From: Cunninghamia lanceolata
Taxonomy: Eukaryota; Streptophyta; Pinopsida; Cupressales; Cupressaceae
Direction: 5' to 3'
Assembly: GCA_027924645.1 (NCBI GenBank)
Contig: BSBN01000254.1
Span: 13,393,501 to 13,457,500 of the forward strand
Length of the DNA: 64,000 bases
The first letter of the stretch is position 1, and each line of letters starts with the position of its first letter. Positions 35,074 through 46,168 of the stretch are shown here, one piece after another. The notes beneath the pieces are model-generated. The model made no database searches, had not been told where the DNA came from, and saw only the letters and a list, made by a program, of their open reading frames with translations. Both the position numbers and the translations under genes were made by a program.

Positions 35074-36252
35074 ATGGATGCATATGGTTTAAGGGAGCAA
35101 CTCAAGACTTCCCTTGAGGATCTTGAACAGTCAAACTCTAAAGTCAATGAATTAAAGGAAAGACTCAAACAGGCTGATGATTTCATGAGAGAACTAAAAG
35201 ACAAATTAAGTCTCTATGAAAAAGAGAAAGAGTTGCTTCAGCAATTGGCAAGACAAGGTGAAGCAAATGATGCAAATGAAGAACTAACTGAGAAAACCAA
35301 GTTATGTGAAAAGTTATCAAAAGAAATCATTATGGTAAGACATGAAATGGAATCAGGAGTTATGAAGTTCACCCAAGAAGTTGAAGAGAAAAGAAAAATT
35401 GAAGATAATCTAAGACAATCTCTCAAGGAGAAATTAGAAGACTACCACCAGATGGATAGAATTATCAGACATCTTGAATCTGATCTTGAAGATGCTAAAG
35501 ATAATGAAGAAAAACTTGAGGATCAAATTGTCTCTCTCAAAAGGGATCTTCAAACAATAAATGAATATAAAGAGAAATTCAAGATAAGTTCTGCTCAACT
35601 TGAAGTTCTTCTTGGAAGTCAAAAGAGGGCAAATGACAAGTGTGGTTTGGGATATGAGAAAGGAGAAAGCTCTAGATCTAGTCGCAAGAATTTTGGATTA
35701 GAAAATCCAAGGAACAGGCCTAGAAGACCTCCAATAAGACAACCTAATGCTCAAAGATATCCATCCTTCAATGGATACTGCCACAACTACAACAAATTTG
35801 GTCATAAAGCTAATCAGTGCAGAAAGAGAATGAATCAGAATAATTCATCCTTCTCCAGACAGTGTTTTAACTGTAAAAGGTATGGTCACAAATCTCATGA
35901 ATGCAGAAATATGCAAATGAACAAATCATTCAATGGTAGATGCTATGCATGCAATAGAATAGGTCATATGGCTAATCAATGCAGATCAAAAGTATATCAG
36001 TCAAATATGCAAAGAAATGTTGTTTACCAAATCTGCAATAGATCTGGTCACAGTGCAAAATTTTGTAGAAGCAACAATCAGGACAAAAGAGGTCTGATAT
36101 ATCATAATCAGAATCAAGATAAGGGTAAACAAAAAGTGAATGCGGATGAAGTTAAAAGTGAGATGAGCAAGATTTGGGTGAAGAAAAGTATAGAGAATAT
36201 AGAGGTTGGATCCGCACTAGACTCTGGTGCTGATATTCCTTCCAAAAATTAA
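35074..36252 (+). CDS. gag: Gag-like protein of element C: coiled coil plus four zinc knuckles
   Basis: 392 residues from ATG 35074. Residues about 1-190 are Glu/Lys/Leu-rich heptad-like coiled coil, followed by a GLGYEKGESSRSS linker common in plant copia gags. Then come four knuckle repeats at about residues 236, 267, 290 and 317. Repeats 2 and 3 keep the full C-x2-C-x4-H-x4-C. Repeats 1 and 4 have Tyr in place of one Cys (TGC to TAC). The usual N-terminal capsid domain of copia gag is absent. The end reads ALDSGADIPSKN then stop; the copia A relic stops at the same place (ISSKN), so this is the natural end, not a break. The likely role is RNA binding and packaging of C transcripts with help from other elements. 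Confidence 0.75.
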   Translation: MDAYGLREQLKTSLEDLEQSNSKVNELKERLKQADDFMRELKDKLSLYEKEKELLQQLARQGEANDANEELTEKTKLCEKLSKEIIMVRHEMESGVMKFTQEVEEKRKIEDNLRQSLKEKLEDYHQMDRIIRHLESDLEDAKDNEEKLEDQIVSLKRDLQTINEYKEKFKISSAQLEVLLGSQKRANDKCGLGYEKGESSRSSRKNFGLENPRNRPRRPPIRQPNAQRYPSFNGYCHNYNKFGHKANQCRKRMNQNNSSFSRQCFNCKRYGHKSHECRNMQMNKSFNGRCYACNRIGHMANQCRSKVYQSNMQRNVVYQICNRSGHSAKFCRSNNQDKRGLIYHNQNQDKGKQKVNADEVKSEMSKIWVKKSIENIEVGSALDSGADIPSKN

Positions 36253-36627
36253 AAAGTGAGCTCTGGATCAGGGGGAGACACAATGAAAACCTTGTTCCCG
36301 TAACCAATCAATTGGTGCCGGAACAGGCACAAGAAGAGTTGCGGACTGAAGGGTTCATAAGGGTAGCATCCAAACAAACTATGGTTAAGATTTGGAAGAT
36401 CCGTAAGATGTTTAAAGATCAGGGTTGATCCAGTTCTTCAAGTCATCCAAACAAGGCAAATTGGAATAATGTAGGTCTAGAATTTATTGCAACCTGATAT
36501 TAGGGTTTGCGGAGCAATATAAGGGTTTTCTCATTAACCACTTATCTATTCTGCATTCAAGAAGAAACAAAAAGTGGAGCTCTGCAACAAAATTCCTCAA
36601 GTTCATCGAAGATCATTTGCAGAAGTC
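36253..36627 (+). other. Element C, region after gag, up to the D insertion
   Basis: Directly after gag, one frame still reads like polyprotein (SSGSGGD..., then VASKQTMVKIWKIRKM near 36360-36410) but with stops. The rest is non-coding. The target copy ATTAC (36628-36632) of D follows. Confidence 0.4.
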
Positions 36628-36632
36628 ATTAC

Positions 36633-37697
36633 TATAAACACCTAAAATTGGACTGCTCTGCAAACCAATTTTCCGTATCTCTGCACTCATCTACTCTCCC
36701 CATCTACATATCCCTGGTGATCAATTAATTCACCTAATTAGTCCATTTAACCTTACAACCCTATCCTATCAATTAAATGAATATTCCTAATATTCATTTA
36801 GATGATTTTCCCTAATCCCTGTTAATGAGATAAATCCTATTTATCTGATTAATCTAGGCTTAAGTTAATTAAGAAAACACTTAATTAACCTTGTCTCCCA
36901 CTCATCCACTAAACTGAATTTAAAATTCACTTGTCCCCCACACTCCTCCAATCACTGAATTTAAAATTCAGTTGTCCCCCACACTCCTCCAATCACTGAA
37001 TTTAAAATTCAGTTGTCTCCCACTCATCATCCACTCACTGAATTTAAAATTCAGTTGTCCCACACACTTCTCCACTCTTCCCAAAATGGGAATTATTAAT
37101 TCACCTCCTAGGAATAAAAGATTCACTTTTATTCCTAGCCCTTGATCTGATCAGATGAATCCTGACCCTCCATCCTCATCTCCAAAATTCTATAAATTGG
37201 ACCCCTCTCTAAGCCATTGGAGAGACCACTTCATGCATCAGAACTCTACCAAAATCTTGTCTCAATCCTCTCATCTCATCAGAACTCTGCACAAATAAAT
37301 CTAATCATCCCCTATCTCCATCCAAATCAGTCATCAAATCCCTAATCACTCATTTACAGTGTGTTGTAGACATTAAGCAATCCACATCCTACACTTTAAT
37401 CATTTTGATCAAGGGAAACATCTGAGGAGCTCTAATCGGGTGCAGCTCCTTCCTGCATGGATTCGTGAGTCAGAAGGAAGGTATAATCATGTGTTGTATG
37501 CATTAGATTAGTTATAATCTTCATTCTAATTTCATTGATCATATTAGTTATAATCTTCATTCCAATCACAGGAGACATCTGAGGAGCTACATGGCGCATC
37601 TCTTTCCCGCATGGATTTGTGAGGTCTTTATGAAGGTATAATCGTGTATGTTTGCATTAGATTAGTTTCTACTTTCATTTTGATTTCGCATATCACA
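36633..37697 (+). repeat. Element D 5' LTR
   Basis: 1,065 bp. The first bases are TATAAACACC, a TG-to-TA change against the 3' copy, and it ends ATATCACA. It has four copies of the palindromic CTGAATTT-A-AAATTCAG repeat (about 36913-37055), and its last part is present twice in diverged form (37414-37543 and 37570-37697), while the 3' LTR has one. Confidence 0.85.
36913..37055. repeat. Palindromic minisatellite in the D 5' LTR (4 units)
   Basis: Units of about 37 bp with an inverted repeat CTGAATTT/AAATTCAG around one A, separated by GTCCCCCACACTCCTCCAATC-like spacers that are themselves alike. The 3' LTR has five units (about 45407-45593). Confidence 0.8.
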
Positions 37698-37710
37698 TTG
37701 GCACGCTCGG
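37698..37710 (+). other. Primer binding site of element D
   Basis: TTGGCACGCTCGG starts immediately after ATATCACA, the LTR end. Its beginning resembles plant gypsy primer sites of the TTGGC type. Confidence 0.55.
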
Positions 37711-38070
37711 TCTCGAATCCAATCATCAGTTTGTGAAGGTTTCTTTTCAAAATCTTCATTTTTCTAAAATTTTTTTGCAAGTTTGGTGAAGGAAGTGTTG
37801 CAGGTTTCATTTTGAGCAGAAATGGACATCATTTTTGTGCTCCAGACACTGTTTCTGTGAATTTTGATAGTAAACACAACTAGGTTTTGAGAAAATGTTT
37901 TTGAAAAAATTTGAAAATTTTTTAGGGTACAGTCCATACCGTACGGATCCGTATAGTATGGAACCGTACCCTACCATACTGCTCCATACTGAGGGTTTGT
38001 GTTTGAAGGAAGGCATTTTTTTCTGTAGAGTTGTAGGTTTAATGGTTTTTGTGCAGGTTTAAGGTCTTGA
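37711..38070 (+). other. Element D leader
   Basis: T-rich non-coding leader. At about 37932-37992 it has a short array of CCRTAC-type words (CCATACCGTACGGATCC and similar). No gene. Confidence 0.4.
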
Positions 38071-38620
38071 CACCCCGACAACCGCTTCACCACCTCTTCC
38101 CGCCTGGTCGTCACCGCCTACATGGAACCTCCCCCTGTCGCCACTGACCACACACCCCCCTCTACGAGGTCAAAACCCCTTGTAACTCCTGCCCCCTGCA
38201 CTCCCACCTCCTGCAACCATAGGTCGACACCACACCGCTGCCTCACCCAACTCCCGTCGCCGCTTCCTCCCCACAGAGCCACCACACCGCCGCCACCCAT
38301 ATCCCCTGTCGCCTCCACCATCATTCTCCTGACCATCACTCCTTCGGGCTGCCCTAACATCCCACCGTGCCACCGCTCTCCACTTACCATCCCCCAACCT
38401 CCAAACCACCCCTCCACCACTTCCATTACATACCCAATGCCTCCCCGCAGCTCCCTCTGTCTCCTCTCACCGCTCAATCTCCCGGCGCCACCAACCAAAC
38501 ATCCTGAACTCCCTTAGATCTCCACCCCTGTGCATGCCCTAACCCTGCCACTACCCTTAGCCAAACCAGATCTGCCCCCTGCACACAAACCACCACCATA
38601 GCATGTTTTCAGTGGTAGCT
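38071..38620. other. GC-rich, C/T-skewed island in element D with proline-rich open frame
   Basis: In sharp contrast to its AT-rich surroundings. The plus frame 38122-38517 (131 codons) is mostly Pro, Thr, Ser and His. The minus frames (38118-38498, 38170-38409) are Gly/Trp/Arg-rich mirror images of the same composition. No domain is seen. It may be a captured host fragment or simply skewed DNA. I do not claim a protein. Confidence 0.4.
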
Positions 38621-40307
38621 TATAAATTTTAGGTTTTAAACTTTAAATTTTAAGTTAGGGCTTCTTTTTTCCTTCGTTGGACCCCTGGTCACATGGATGA
38701 CCAGGGGCAGGGCTACTCTAAGCCCCCAGCATCAAAACTAACCACCCAGGCTATACTATGCATGTGACTAGATTTATCTAACCACCAGTGCTTAGTTTTT
38801 AACAGTCAGCTAGCCTTGTCTTCCCTCCACATACCAAAGGAGGCTGATTTTTTCAAACTTTCATAACTTTCACATACGGAGGCGAAATGGCACAAACAAG
38901 GACTAATCGGAAAGAGGACTCTGAGCACTTCATAGTTGTGAGGTTCTCATCAAGTGACTATACATTTTTCCCACCATTTTCATCAGTCAAAGTCAAACTT
39001 GCATTTAAACTTCAAACCCTCATATCTTTTGTAATTTTGATCAGTTTTCAGCGATTTTTTTTTTCAAATTACATAGAATTTCACATAGAATCTGTTCATG
39101 TACTTATTTTTCTTGTATCAGTTCATCTTTCATCAAATTTTATCATATTATCAAATTTTGCATCATAATCTCCTTGGCTAGTCTACTTGCTCTATTTTCT
39201 TTTTTGTGACTTGTAGGTGATCATTCAGGATTGGAGCAACATCAGGAGCAGCAAACACATCAATTTGGATAGCAATTTTATTAGGTGCCTTCATTTCATC
39301 CTTTATCTCATAATCTTGTTTTCATCACACATCTCAATTTGGGCCTCTAAAACGAACATTGTTTGACCATCACACATTGAAATTAGGTTTAAAACAAATT
39401 AGTGTCTTCAATCACATCCTGAAATCAGACTAAAAAGAATCATTGTTTGATGTGTTTTTCATCACATTTCAATTTCTAAGGGTCAATTAATCAACTGCGA
39501 GTGTGAATCAAGTGGGTGTGTGTATGCTCTCTCCTCGCACCGCAAGGTGATCTTGGAGATCAAAAACACCTCACTTGATTCACTTTTGTCAATCCCTATC
39601 CTAGGAGGCCTGCTAGGGGATTTCATCACCCCTAGGGATGACCTCATTCGAGGCTGAATCGAAAGACACCTTCTTTGAAATCAGAATCCTGTCACTCTTG
39701 GCTAAGCCCCAAAGAACTTTCTACCTTTGGGAAGTGAAGGTGAAGAGTGGGTTACCCCCTTCTCCAAGCTGTGTGACAGGATTACCCTTTCAAATCATTA
39801 GTCAACCTCATTTAAACATTGACCAATCCTAACTAGCCATACCCCATCAAACTAGGCATTAGGGCATGTTGATTTGTCTTATACATGTGCTTGTTAATCA
39901 TTATCACATTCTTCAAATTCAAAATTCAAAATTGCTTGTGTCTTGTGTGAGTGATTCTTATTTTTATATGTGATCATTTGCTAAACATTGCCAAATCAAG
40001 ATAAACATCAGAAGCATAAGACAAGTCCTTCCAACACAATCAAACCCAATCACTCATCTATCCCCATCATCCTAATCACCTACCTTATCCACATCATCAT
40101 CCAAATCATTCAATCTAATCTTATCCTAATCACTATCATCACCCTTAATCCAATTCATCAACATCATTCTAATCCCATCTCATCCAAATCAAATCCAAAA
40201 TCCAACCAACATCAATCCATAATCTTCCAAACCATATTTCAAATCCAATCATCATCATAACCAAGCACCAAAAAAAGGACTTAAGATTTAACCACATGTG
40301 TGACATC
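38621..40307 (+). other. Element D, non-coding
   Basis: AT-rich with short open frames (for example 38887-39168 and 39638-39832) without family signs. From about 39990 it becomes a CCAATC/CATCATCC low-complexity stretch leading into the G-patch frame. Nothing else seen. Confidence 0.35.
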
Positions 40308-42665
40308 ATGTCAACCTTAGAGGACTTCCAAAAGCTCCTTCATATGCTTCACCACATGCATGCAAGCCAATCCCCTTTAGAGTAGCGAACCTTTCAAAGC
40401 ATTCAAGAGTTGATTCAAATAGGTCAAACAAGCCACTCCTCACACATACAATACCTCTCGGAAGAAATCCAACACATCTTGGCCACTTGCAAAGTCCAAC
40501 AACCATCATATCTAGCACCTATCCCATCATATCCATCTACACATCAAACCAATTTTGCATCAACTTATCCCACTTCATACCAACCAAATTCATCCACATG
40601 TCATATCAACCCATTATCAACTCATCATAACCCTTATCTATATCAATCCATATCACAATAATCATTATCCTATGTAACCCCTCCATCATCATCACATCAA
40701 CACATTTACCAACATCAACAACAACTCACCTCACAACAAGAAGTCCAAACACCATCTCAACCTCCACAAATTCCACAACAACCTTACATGTCATCATCTT
40801 GAACTTCATACCAACCTAATTCATCCATTTATCATGTCAATGCCACATCAACACACCAACCTTCACCCCAACATTATCCAATTTCTCACTCTAACATTCC
40901 AACATACCACCAAGCCCATCCACGAGGCAACCAAGACTATCAATGGCCTCCCCAACAAGCACTAGTGAGCCCAAATCCACCTTTGCAACAAGAAACACAT
41001 GCAAGTCCAAGTGGTCCCTTGTACATAAATCAAATGAGTCCAACTTACCCTAGGCAAGATCTAATAACCTTTGACAAGGGAGATACCAATCTAGAGTACC
41101 CTCCACCATCTAATCCCACACCTATCCTAGAACCCACCCAAGAACCATCACTACCTAATCCTATCAACCACCTGTCCAATCCCCATCATAATCCCACACC
41201 AACCTCTATCATTATCCATCCATTACATTGTTCTTCAACACATACACTCATGAAGGATGGCATCCATTGGCTCTTAGCAAGGAATCAAACACCCTCATGC
41301 AATCCACTATCCACCAAACCTCTTGAACAACCCCCTATCATAAGTCAAGAACCACCATGTAGCCATGTTCAAGAACCCAAAAGTCAAGCACCTATCACAC
41401 CCATCCAAGCACCTATCACATCCATCCAAGCACCCCCCACATCTATCCAAGTCACTCCCACTTCTATCCAAGCACACAAGCTATGTCAAGACACAAATCT
41501 AAAGCATGTTGAAACATCAACCTCTTCTCCTAATCAAGATTTACCCATCCAATCCAATCCCATTCCTGATCCCCTCCCATCTATTGGTCAACTTATTTAT
41601 CCCACACCTTCTCCTACCACCCCTTTACCGTCCCCCATTAATCCTTTACCTTCATCTACCAATCCCATCCCAAATCCATCCCCTTATCCACTTGGCACAA
41701 GCACCTTCATCCGTGGTGACTCCCTTGTAGGAGGTGAACAACTTCTATCCAACCCCTATGTTTCTCCAACCAATAATGGACTCGCGTCTTGTTTCCGAAG
41801 CACCAAACATCCCATTGCATGTCGCATGCTCCAACTTATGAACTATCAAGGCAAAGGCTTAGGTCTTCATGAACAAGGCATCTTGGAGCCCATCCACACC
41901 ACATTCCATCCATCCTCACATGGCCTTAGCTATGCATCTCAAGGCAAACAACCTAAACATGCTGGTACCATCCATCCACCTTCCAAGATCCATTCATCCA
42001 ATCCCAAACATGGTACATCTCATCGCACTCCCAAAACATATGTTGCCATCCCTCCTCCATCATCCTACCATTTGCAAAAGCATGTGACCATCCATCTCCC
42101 TCCATCAAATTTACCTCCACTACTTCCAACTCCAAAGATCCCTATCAAATCCACTCTACCTCCTATCCTACCAACTCCCAACATCCCTATTCACAAATCC
42201 TCTTATCCTCCCATCCTCCCAACTCCTAATATCCCCATCCTCAACTCTCATTATCCATTTATCCAAACATCCGCGTTTTACCGCTCCATCCATAAGTCCA
42301 CTAAAACCCTGAATCAAGACCAACAAAAGCACACATCTTTCAAATATGAAGCTTCCACCAAATCCATGGGATTCAAAAATTTAAATGCCTCAACTCATAA
42401 AGCACAAAAGCCTAAGGGTATTATCCATTCCAATCAACCTGAAAAATCAAAAAGGCTACCAAATCCCACACCATCACAAGAAAAAGCAAAAACAAAAGTG
42501 GTGTGGGTCCCTAAACGAAAAGCACCAAACTCTAATGAGGCATCCACATCCCAATCCACCCCAAAATCCCAAATATCCCCCTCCCCATCTAAAAATACCC
42601 CAAATTCTAAGTCTATTTGGGTCCCTAAAACCCCAAATCGACCATCCAACAATCCCCCATCCTGA
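40308..42665 (+). pseudogene. Decayed Pro/Ser/His-rich protein with G-patch-like motif (element D)
   Basis: One frame from ATG 40308 to TGA 42663-42665, about 785 codons, is broken by TAG at 40383, TAA at 40659 and TGA at 40800. The rest (40965-42665, 566 codons) is open. The start is helical (STLEDFQKLLHML), then long Pro/Ser/Thr/Gln/His-rich low complexity with TSIQAP-type repeats. Near 41800-41930 a compact segment, R-M-L-Q-L-M-N-Y-Q-G-K-G-L-G with downstream EQGILEP, fits the G-patch consensus (an RNA-binding Gly-rich motif also found beside protease in some retroelements). A Lys/Pro-rich tail with two VWVPK/IWVPK words follows. No enzyme domain. It could be a divergent gag of a non-autonomous family. 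Confidence 0.6.
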
Positions 42666-43862
42666 TCTCTATTACTCCCAACTCCACATCCAAAATACAA
42701 GCTTCCAAATACATCACGATGTGTGCAGCCGTTGGTCTTGGTTCCCCTCCATCACTTGCAATTCCCACATACCTCCATCTCTCCATCTTTCGTTCACTAT
42801 CCTACATAACTTCCCCGTCACATTCCTCTAGTCCATGCTTTTGCATAGTGCACATCATAATCCACAACATAATCCACATAGTCCACATCATATTCCACAT
42901 AATCCACATAATCCATTATCCACCATCCCTTCCATCTTCTCCTATCTACCAACATCCATGCAATCATCATCCATAATGCTATCCAACATGGGACCATCTT
43001 CTCCTTGCTATGGAAACAGATGCTAGAGTCCCCATTCCATAAAAAAAAGCAAAAAAGCAAAAAAATAAAAAAATCAAGAAAATAGTAAAGAGAAAAAAAT
43101 CTGTCCAATGGTGAAAACCACTCCTTGTGGCGCCTTGGGCAAGTACCGTGATCAAAACCCCTTGTGGGTGTCATGCGTAATCCCTTCTCCATCCATTTTG
43201 TATCCCTACACTTGGGGGCAAAACCATATCCTTCATCCACATCCATACTATTCTTGCACATCTTATCCACTGTCTTATCCTTATCCTATCATATTCCTAT
43301 CTACCATCCCCTATTCATCCTATCATTCCCCATCCATTCTATCCACTATATCTCCCACCTTAGATCTTGATAAAGACATGGGGCAAAATATCAACAACAT
43401 GCTTTGGAGACCTCTTGGCATACTTCCTTTCCAAGTATATCCTCCTTTCATCTATTGCAAAGTCCACTCATTCAAACTTGAACCCATCATGCAAAATCTT
43501 AAGCATTGGGGCATATGATTCCTTGCAACCTAGCCCTTGGAGAAAATCCATTCTCCCCATCTCCCATCCATCTATCTTGCAATCCATCTATCATGAATCT
43601 CCTCTCTATCACCTTCTACTAACAATCCCCCCACCAACTTATCATGTCTCCCTACTAGATCCTTCATCCCCCATCCTACACCATATCTGTATTTATGTAT
43701 CCATTTATCAAAGTCTCCTATCCACAATCCTTTCACCGCCAATCCCCCTATCCAACCCCATCACCTTCACCTCTAGACTTGGTGTTCCCTTGTCATTGGT
43801 ATCTAGTGCAAAGGTTATCCACACGAAATCCAAGGCAACCATCATAATAAACCATTCCTTTT
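42666..43862 (+). other. Element D, region after the G-patch frame
   Basis: CCATC-rich DNA with overlapping short frames in several phases (for example 43108-43518 and 43367-44053). Near 43023-43100 there is an A-rich GCAAAAAAGC stretch. Around 43110-43180 there are two GTGG-type words (CTTGTGGCGCCTTGGGCAAG and CCCTTGTGGGTGTCATG). I support no gene here. Confidence 0.4.
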
Positions 43863-44050
43863 CCACAAAACCAAAAAATCCAAAAACATCACAAAATCCA
43901 AAAATCCAAAAATATCACAAAAAATCTAAAAAACCAAAAACATCACAAAATCCAAAAATCCAAAAACATCACAAATCAAAAAATCCAAAAACATCACAAA
44001 ATCAAGAAAAATTCAAAAACATCACAAATATAAAAAAAATCCCAAAACAG
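43863..44050. repeat. A-rich minisatellite in element D
   Basis: Tandem imperfect copies of AAAATCCAAAAACATCAC, about 17-18 bp each, with single-base and half-unit variation. Confidence 0.8.
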
Positions 44051-45113
44051 TAGAAAACACACAAAATTCCAAAAATAATCTATCCATCAAATAAAACTTG
44101 CTCCATCACACTCTCATCATCATCGCATTTATCATCATCCCACGTCATCATCACATCTATCATCAATAAACTTAACTAGATCCAAGCATCGCATCACCTA
44201 TCAAAGCATTGTCCTTAATCAAAATCATCAACTATCAAATCAGCATCAATCACAACTTGTCACCATCACGTCTTGAGCCACTTTTACAACATCATCAAAT
44301 CATCTATCAATCCCTACCTTAGGTTATATCTTTCCTACGATAGGCATAATCTATCACATCAACATCCATTTTGGAAAAAGATACAATGGTTACTTGTCTG
44401 GTTCGTTGGTCTTTTGGTTTTTAATTTTTATCTTTTGTTCTATTCGAAGATCACATCAAAGCTACCTTGATCTTACTATATCATGGTATGTGGCAACAAC
44501 ATCTCAAATGGGGCATAGTCTTGCTTTTGTATGTTGTGCTTGTGGGATTGGTCTCATTACTCCAAGCTAGTATTCATATCTTGATTGATCATAGGGTCGG
44601 TTCTAGCATATTGATCTCCTTATGCATCTAAGGTTAATCATACCTTTTTTGTACTAAGGGCTTATGCTATGAGTCCCCTTCCCTCGTCTAGACAAGGTTG
44701 TACTATCTTGCGCATGCATGAGATCATCCCTTTGTCTGCGTGTCTAGTCCATGCAAATGTTGGATAAACATCATCACCCTGGTCTTCTATACCTTGGTGA
44801 ACATATCCACTTTGCTATATCAAACCTAGGATTGCTCAAATTTAGTTTTAGCACAATGATCATCCACCAATCATCTCCCCACATCATCATCCTTTCATAC
44901 CACCACTTATCCTCTGACCACATCTACCAATCTATTCCATCCATTTTGAGAGCACAATCATGTTCTCGCAACCCACCTATCCTCTCGAGGGGGCATCACC
45001 CTTACCAATTATTCCCAAACCTTATTCTTCCAAACCAAAATCTTTTTTCTATCCAATCCATCTCTATGTTTTAACTTCTTTGAAATGATGTTACTTAGCT
45101 GCAACATCATCTC
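44051..45113 (+). other. Element D, non-coding before the 3' LTR
   Basis: CATCATC-rich and AT-rich DNA; no coding family. It ends with the purine tract AAAGAGGGGCAAA (45114-45126). Confidence 0.4.
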
Positions 45114-45126
45114 AAAGAGGGGCAAA

Positions 45127-46077
45127 TGTAAACACCTAAAATTGGACTGCTTTGCAAACCAATTTTTCATATCTCTACACTCATCTACTCTCCCCATCTA
45201 CATATCCCTGGTGATCAATTAATTCACCTAATTAGTCCATTTAACCTTACAACCCTATCCTATCAATTAAATGAATATTCCTAATATTCATTTAGATGAT
45301 TTTCCCTAATCCCTGTTAATGAGATAAATCCTATTTATCTAATTAACCTAGGCTTAAGTTAATTAAGAAAACACTTAATTAACCTTGTCTCCCACTCATC
45401 CACTAAACTGAATTTAAAATTCACTTGTCCCCCACACTCCTCCAATCACTAAATTTAAAATTCAGTTGTCCCCCACACTCCTCCAATCACTAAATTTAAA
45501 ATTCAGTTGTCCCCCACACTCCTCCAACCACTGAATTTAAAATTCAGTTGTCTCCCACTCATCATCCACTCACTGAATTTAAAATTTAGTTGTCCCCCAC
45601 ACTTCTCCACTCTTCCCAAATGGGAATTATTAATTCACCCCCTAGGAATAAAAGATTCACTTTTATTCATAGCCCTTGATCTGATCAGATGAATCCTGAC
45701 CCTCCATCCTCATCTCCAAAATTCTATAAATTGGACCCCTCTCTAAGCCATTGGAGAGACCACTTCATGCATCAGAACTCTGCCAAAATCTTATCTCAAT
45801 CCTCTCATCTCATCAAAACTCTACCCAAATCACTCTGATCATCCCCTATCTCCATGCAAATCAGTCATCAAATCCCTAATCACTCATTTACAGTGTATTG
45901 TAGACATTGAGCAATCCACATTCTACACTTTAGTCATTTTGATCAAGGGAAACATCTGAGGAGCTCTAATCCGGTGCAGCTCCTTCCAGCATGGATTCAT
46001 GAGTCAGAAGGAAGGTATAATCATGTGTTGTATGCATTAGATTAGTTATAATCTTCATTATAATTTTATTGATCACA
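45127..46077 (+). repeat. Element D 3' LTR
   Basis: 951 bp, TGTAAACACC...GATCACA, followed by ATTAC. It has five palindromic repeat units against four in the 5' LTR, and one instead of two copies of the terminal ~130-bp segment. Apart from that the LTRs differ by a few percent by eye. Confidence 0.88.
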
Positions 46078-46168
46078 ATTACATCCAGAAATCAATCCAA
46101 CAAACTCCGTGAAACCGAAAGGCATAAAAGGTATTTTCTGTTTTCAATATCTCACTGCAAATCTTTTG

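Larger units (their letters stand above)
36633..46077 (+). mobile_element. Element D: large LTR element without pol, inserted in C
   Basis: LTRs at 36633-37697 and 45127-46077, target duplication ATTAC (36628-36632 and 46078-46082), primer site TTGGCACGCTCGG directly after the 5' LTR and purine tract AAAGAGGGGCAAA before the 3' LTR. The 7.4-kb interior has no RT, integrase or protease. It holds a GC-rich proline-coding patch, a decayed 785-codon frame with a G-patch-like motif and A-rich minisatellites. This fits a LARD-type non-autonomous element, probably gypsy-related from the primer site. Confidence 0.9.

Noticed and set aside
36211..36252. ALDSGAD at the end of the element C gag as an aspartic protease active site
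   Set aside because: The frame stops eight codons later, and the homologous copia A relic has ASGVD and the same stop. No protease fold can follow.
36913..37055. CRISPR-like array of palindromic repeats with ~20-bp spacers
   Set aside because: Plant nuclear LTR; the spacers are similar to one another and the array is a minisatellite found in both LTRs of D with different copy number.
38118..38498. Gly/Trp/Arg-rich minus-strand protein
   Set aside because: Mirror image of a C-rich plus strand; overlapping open frames in several phases show composition, not coding.
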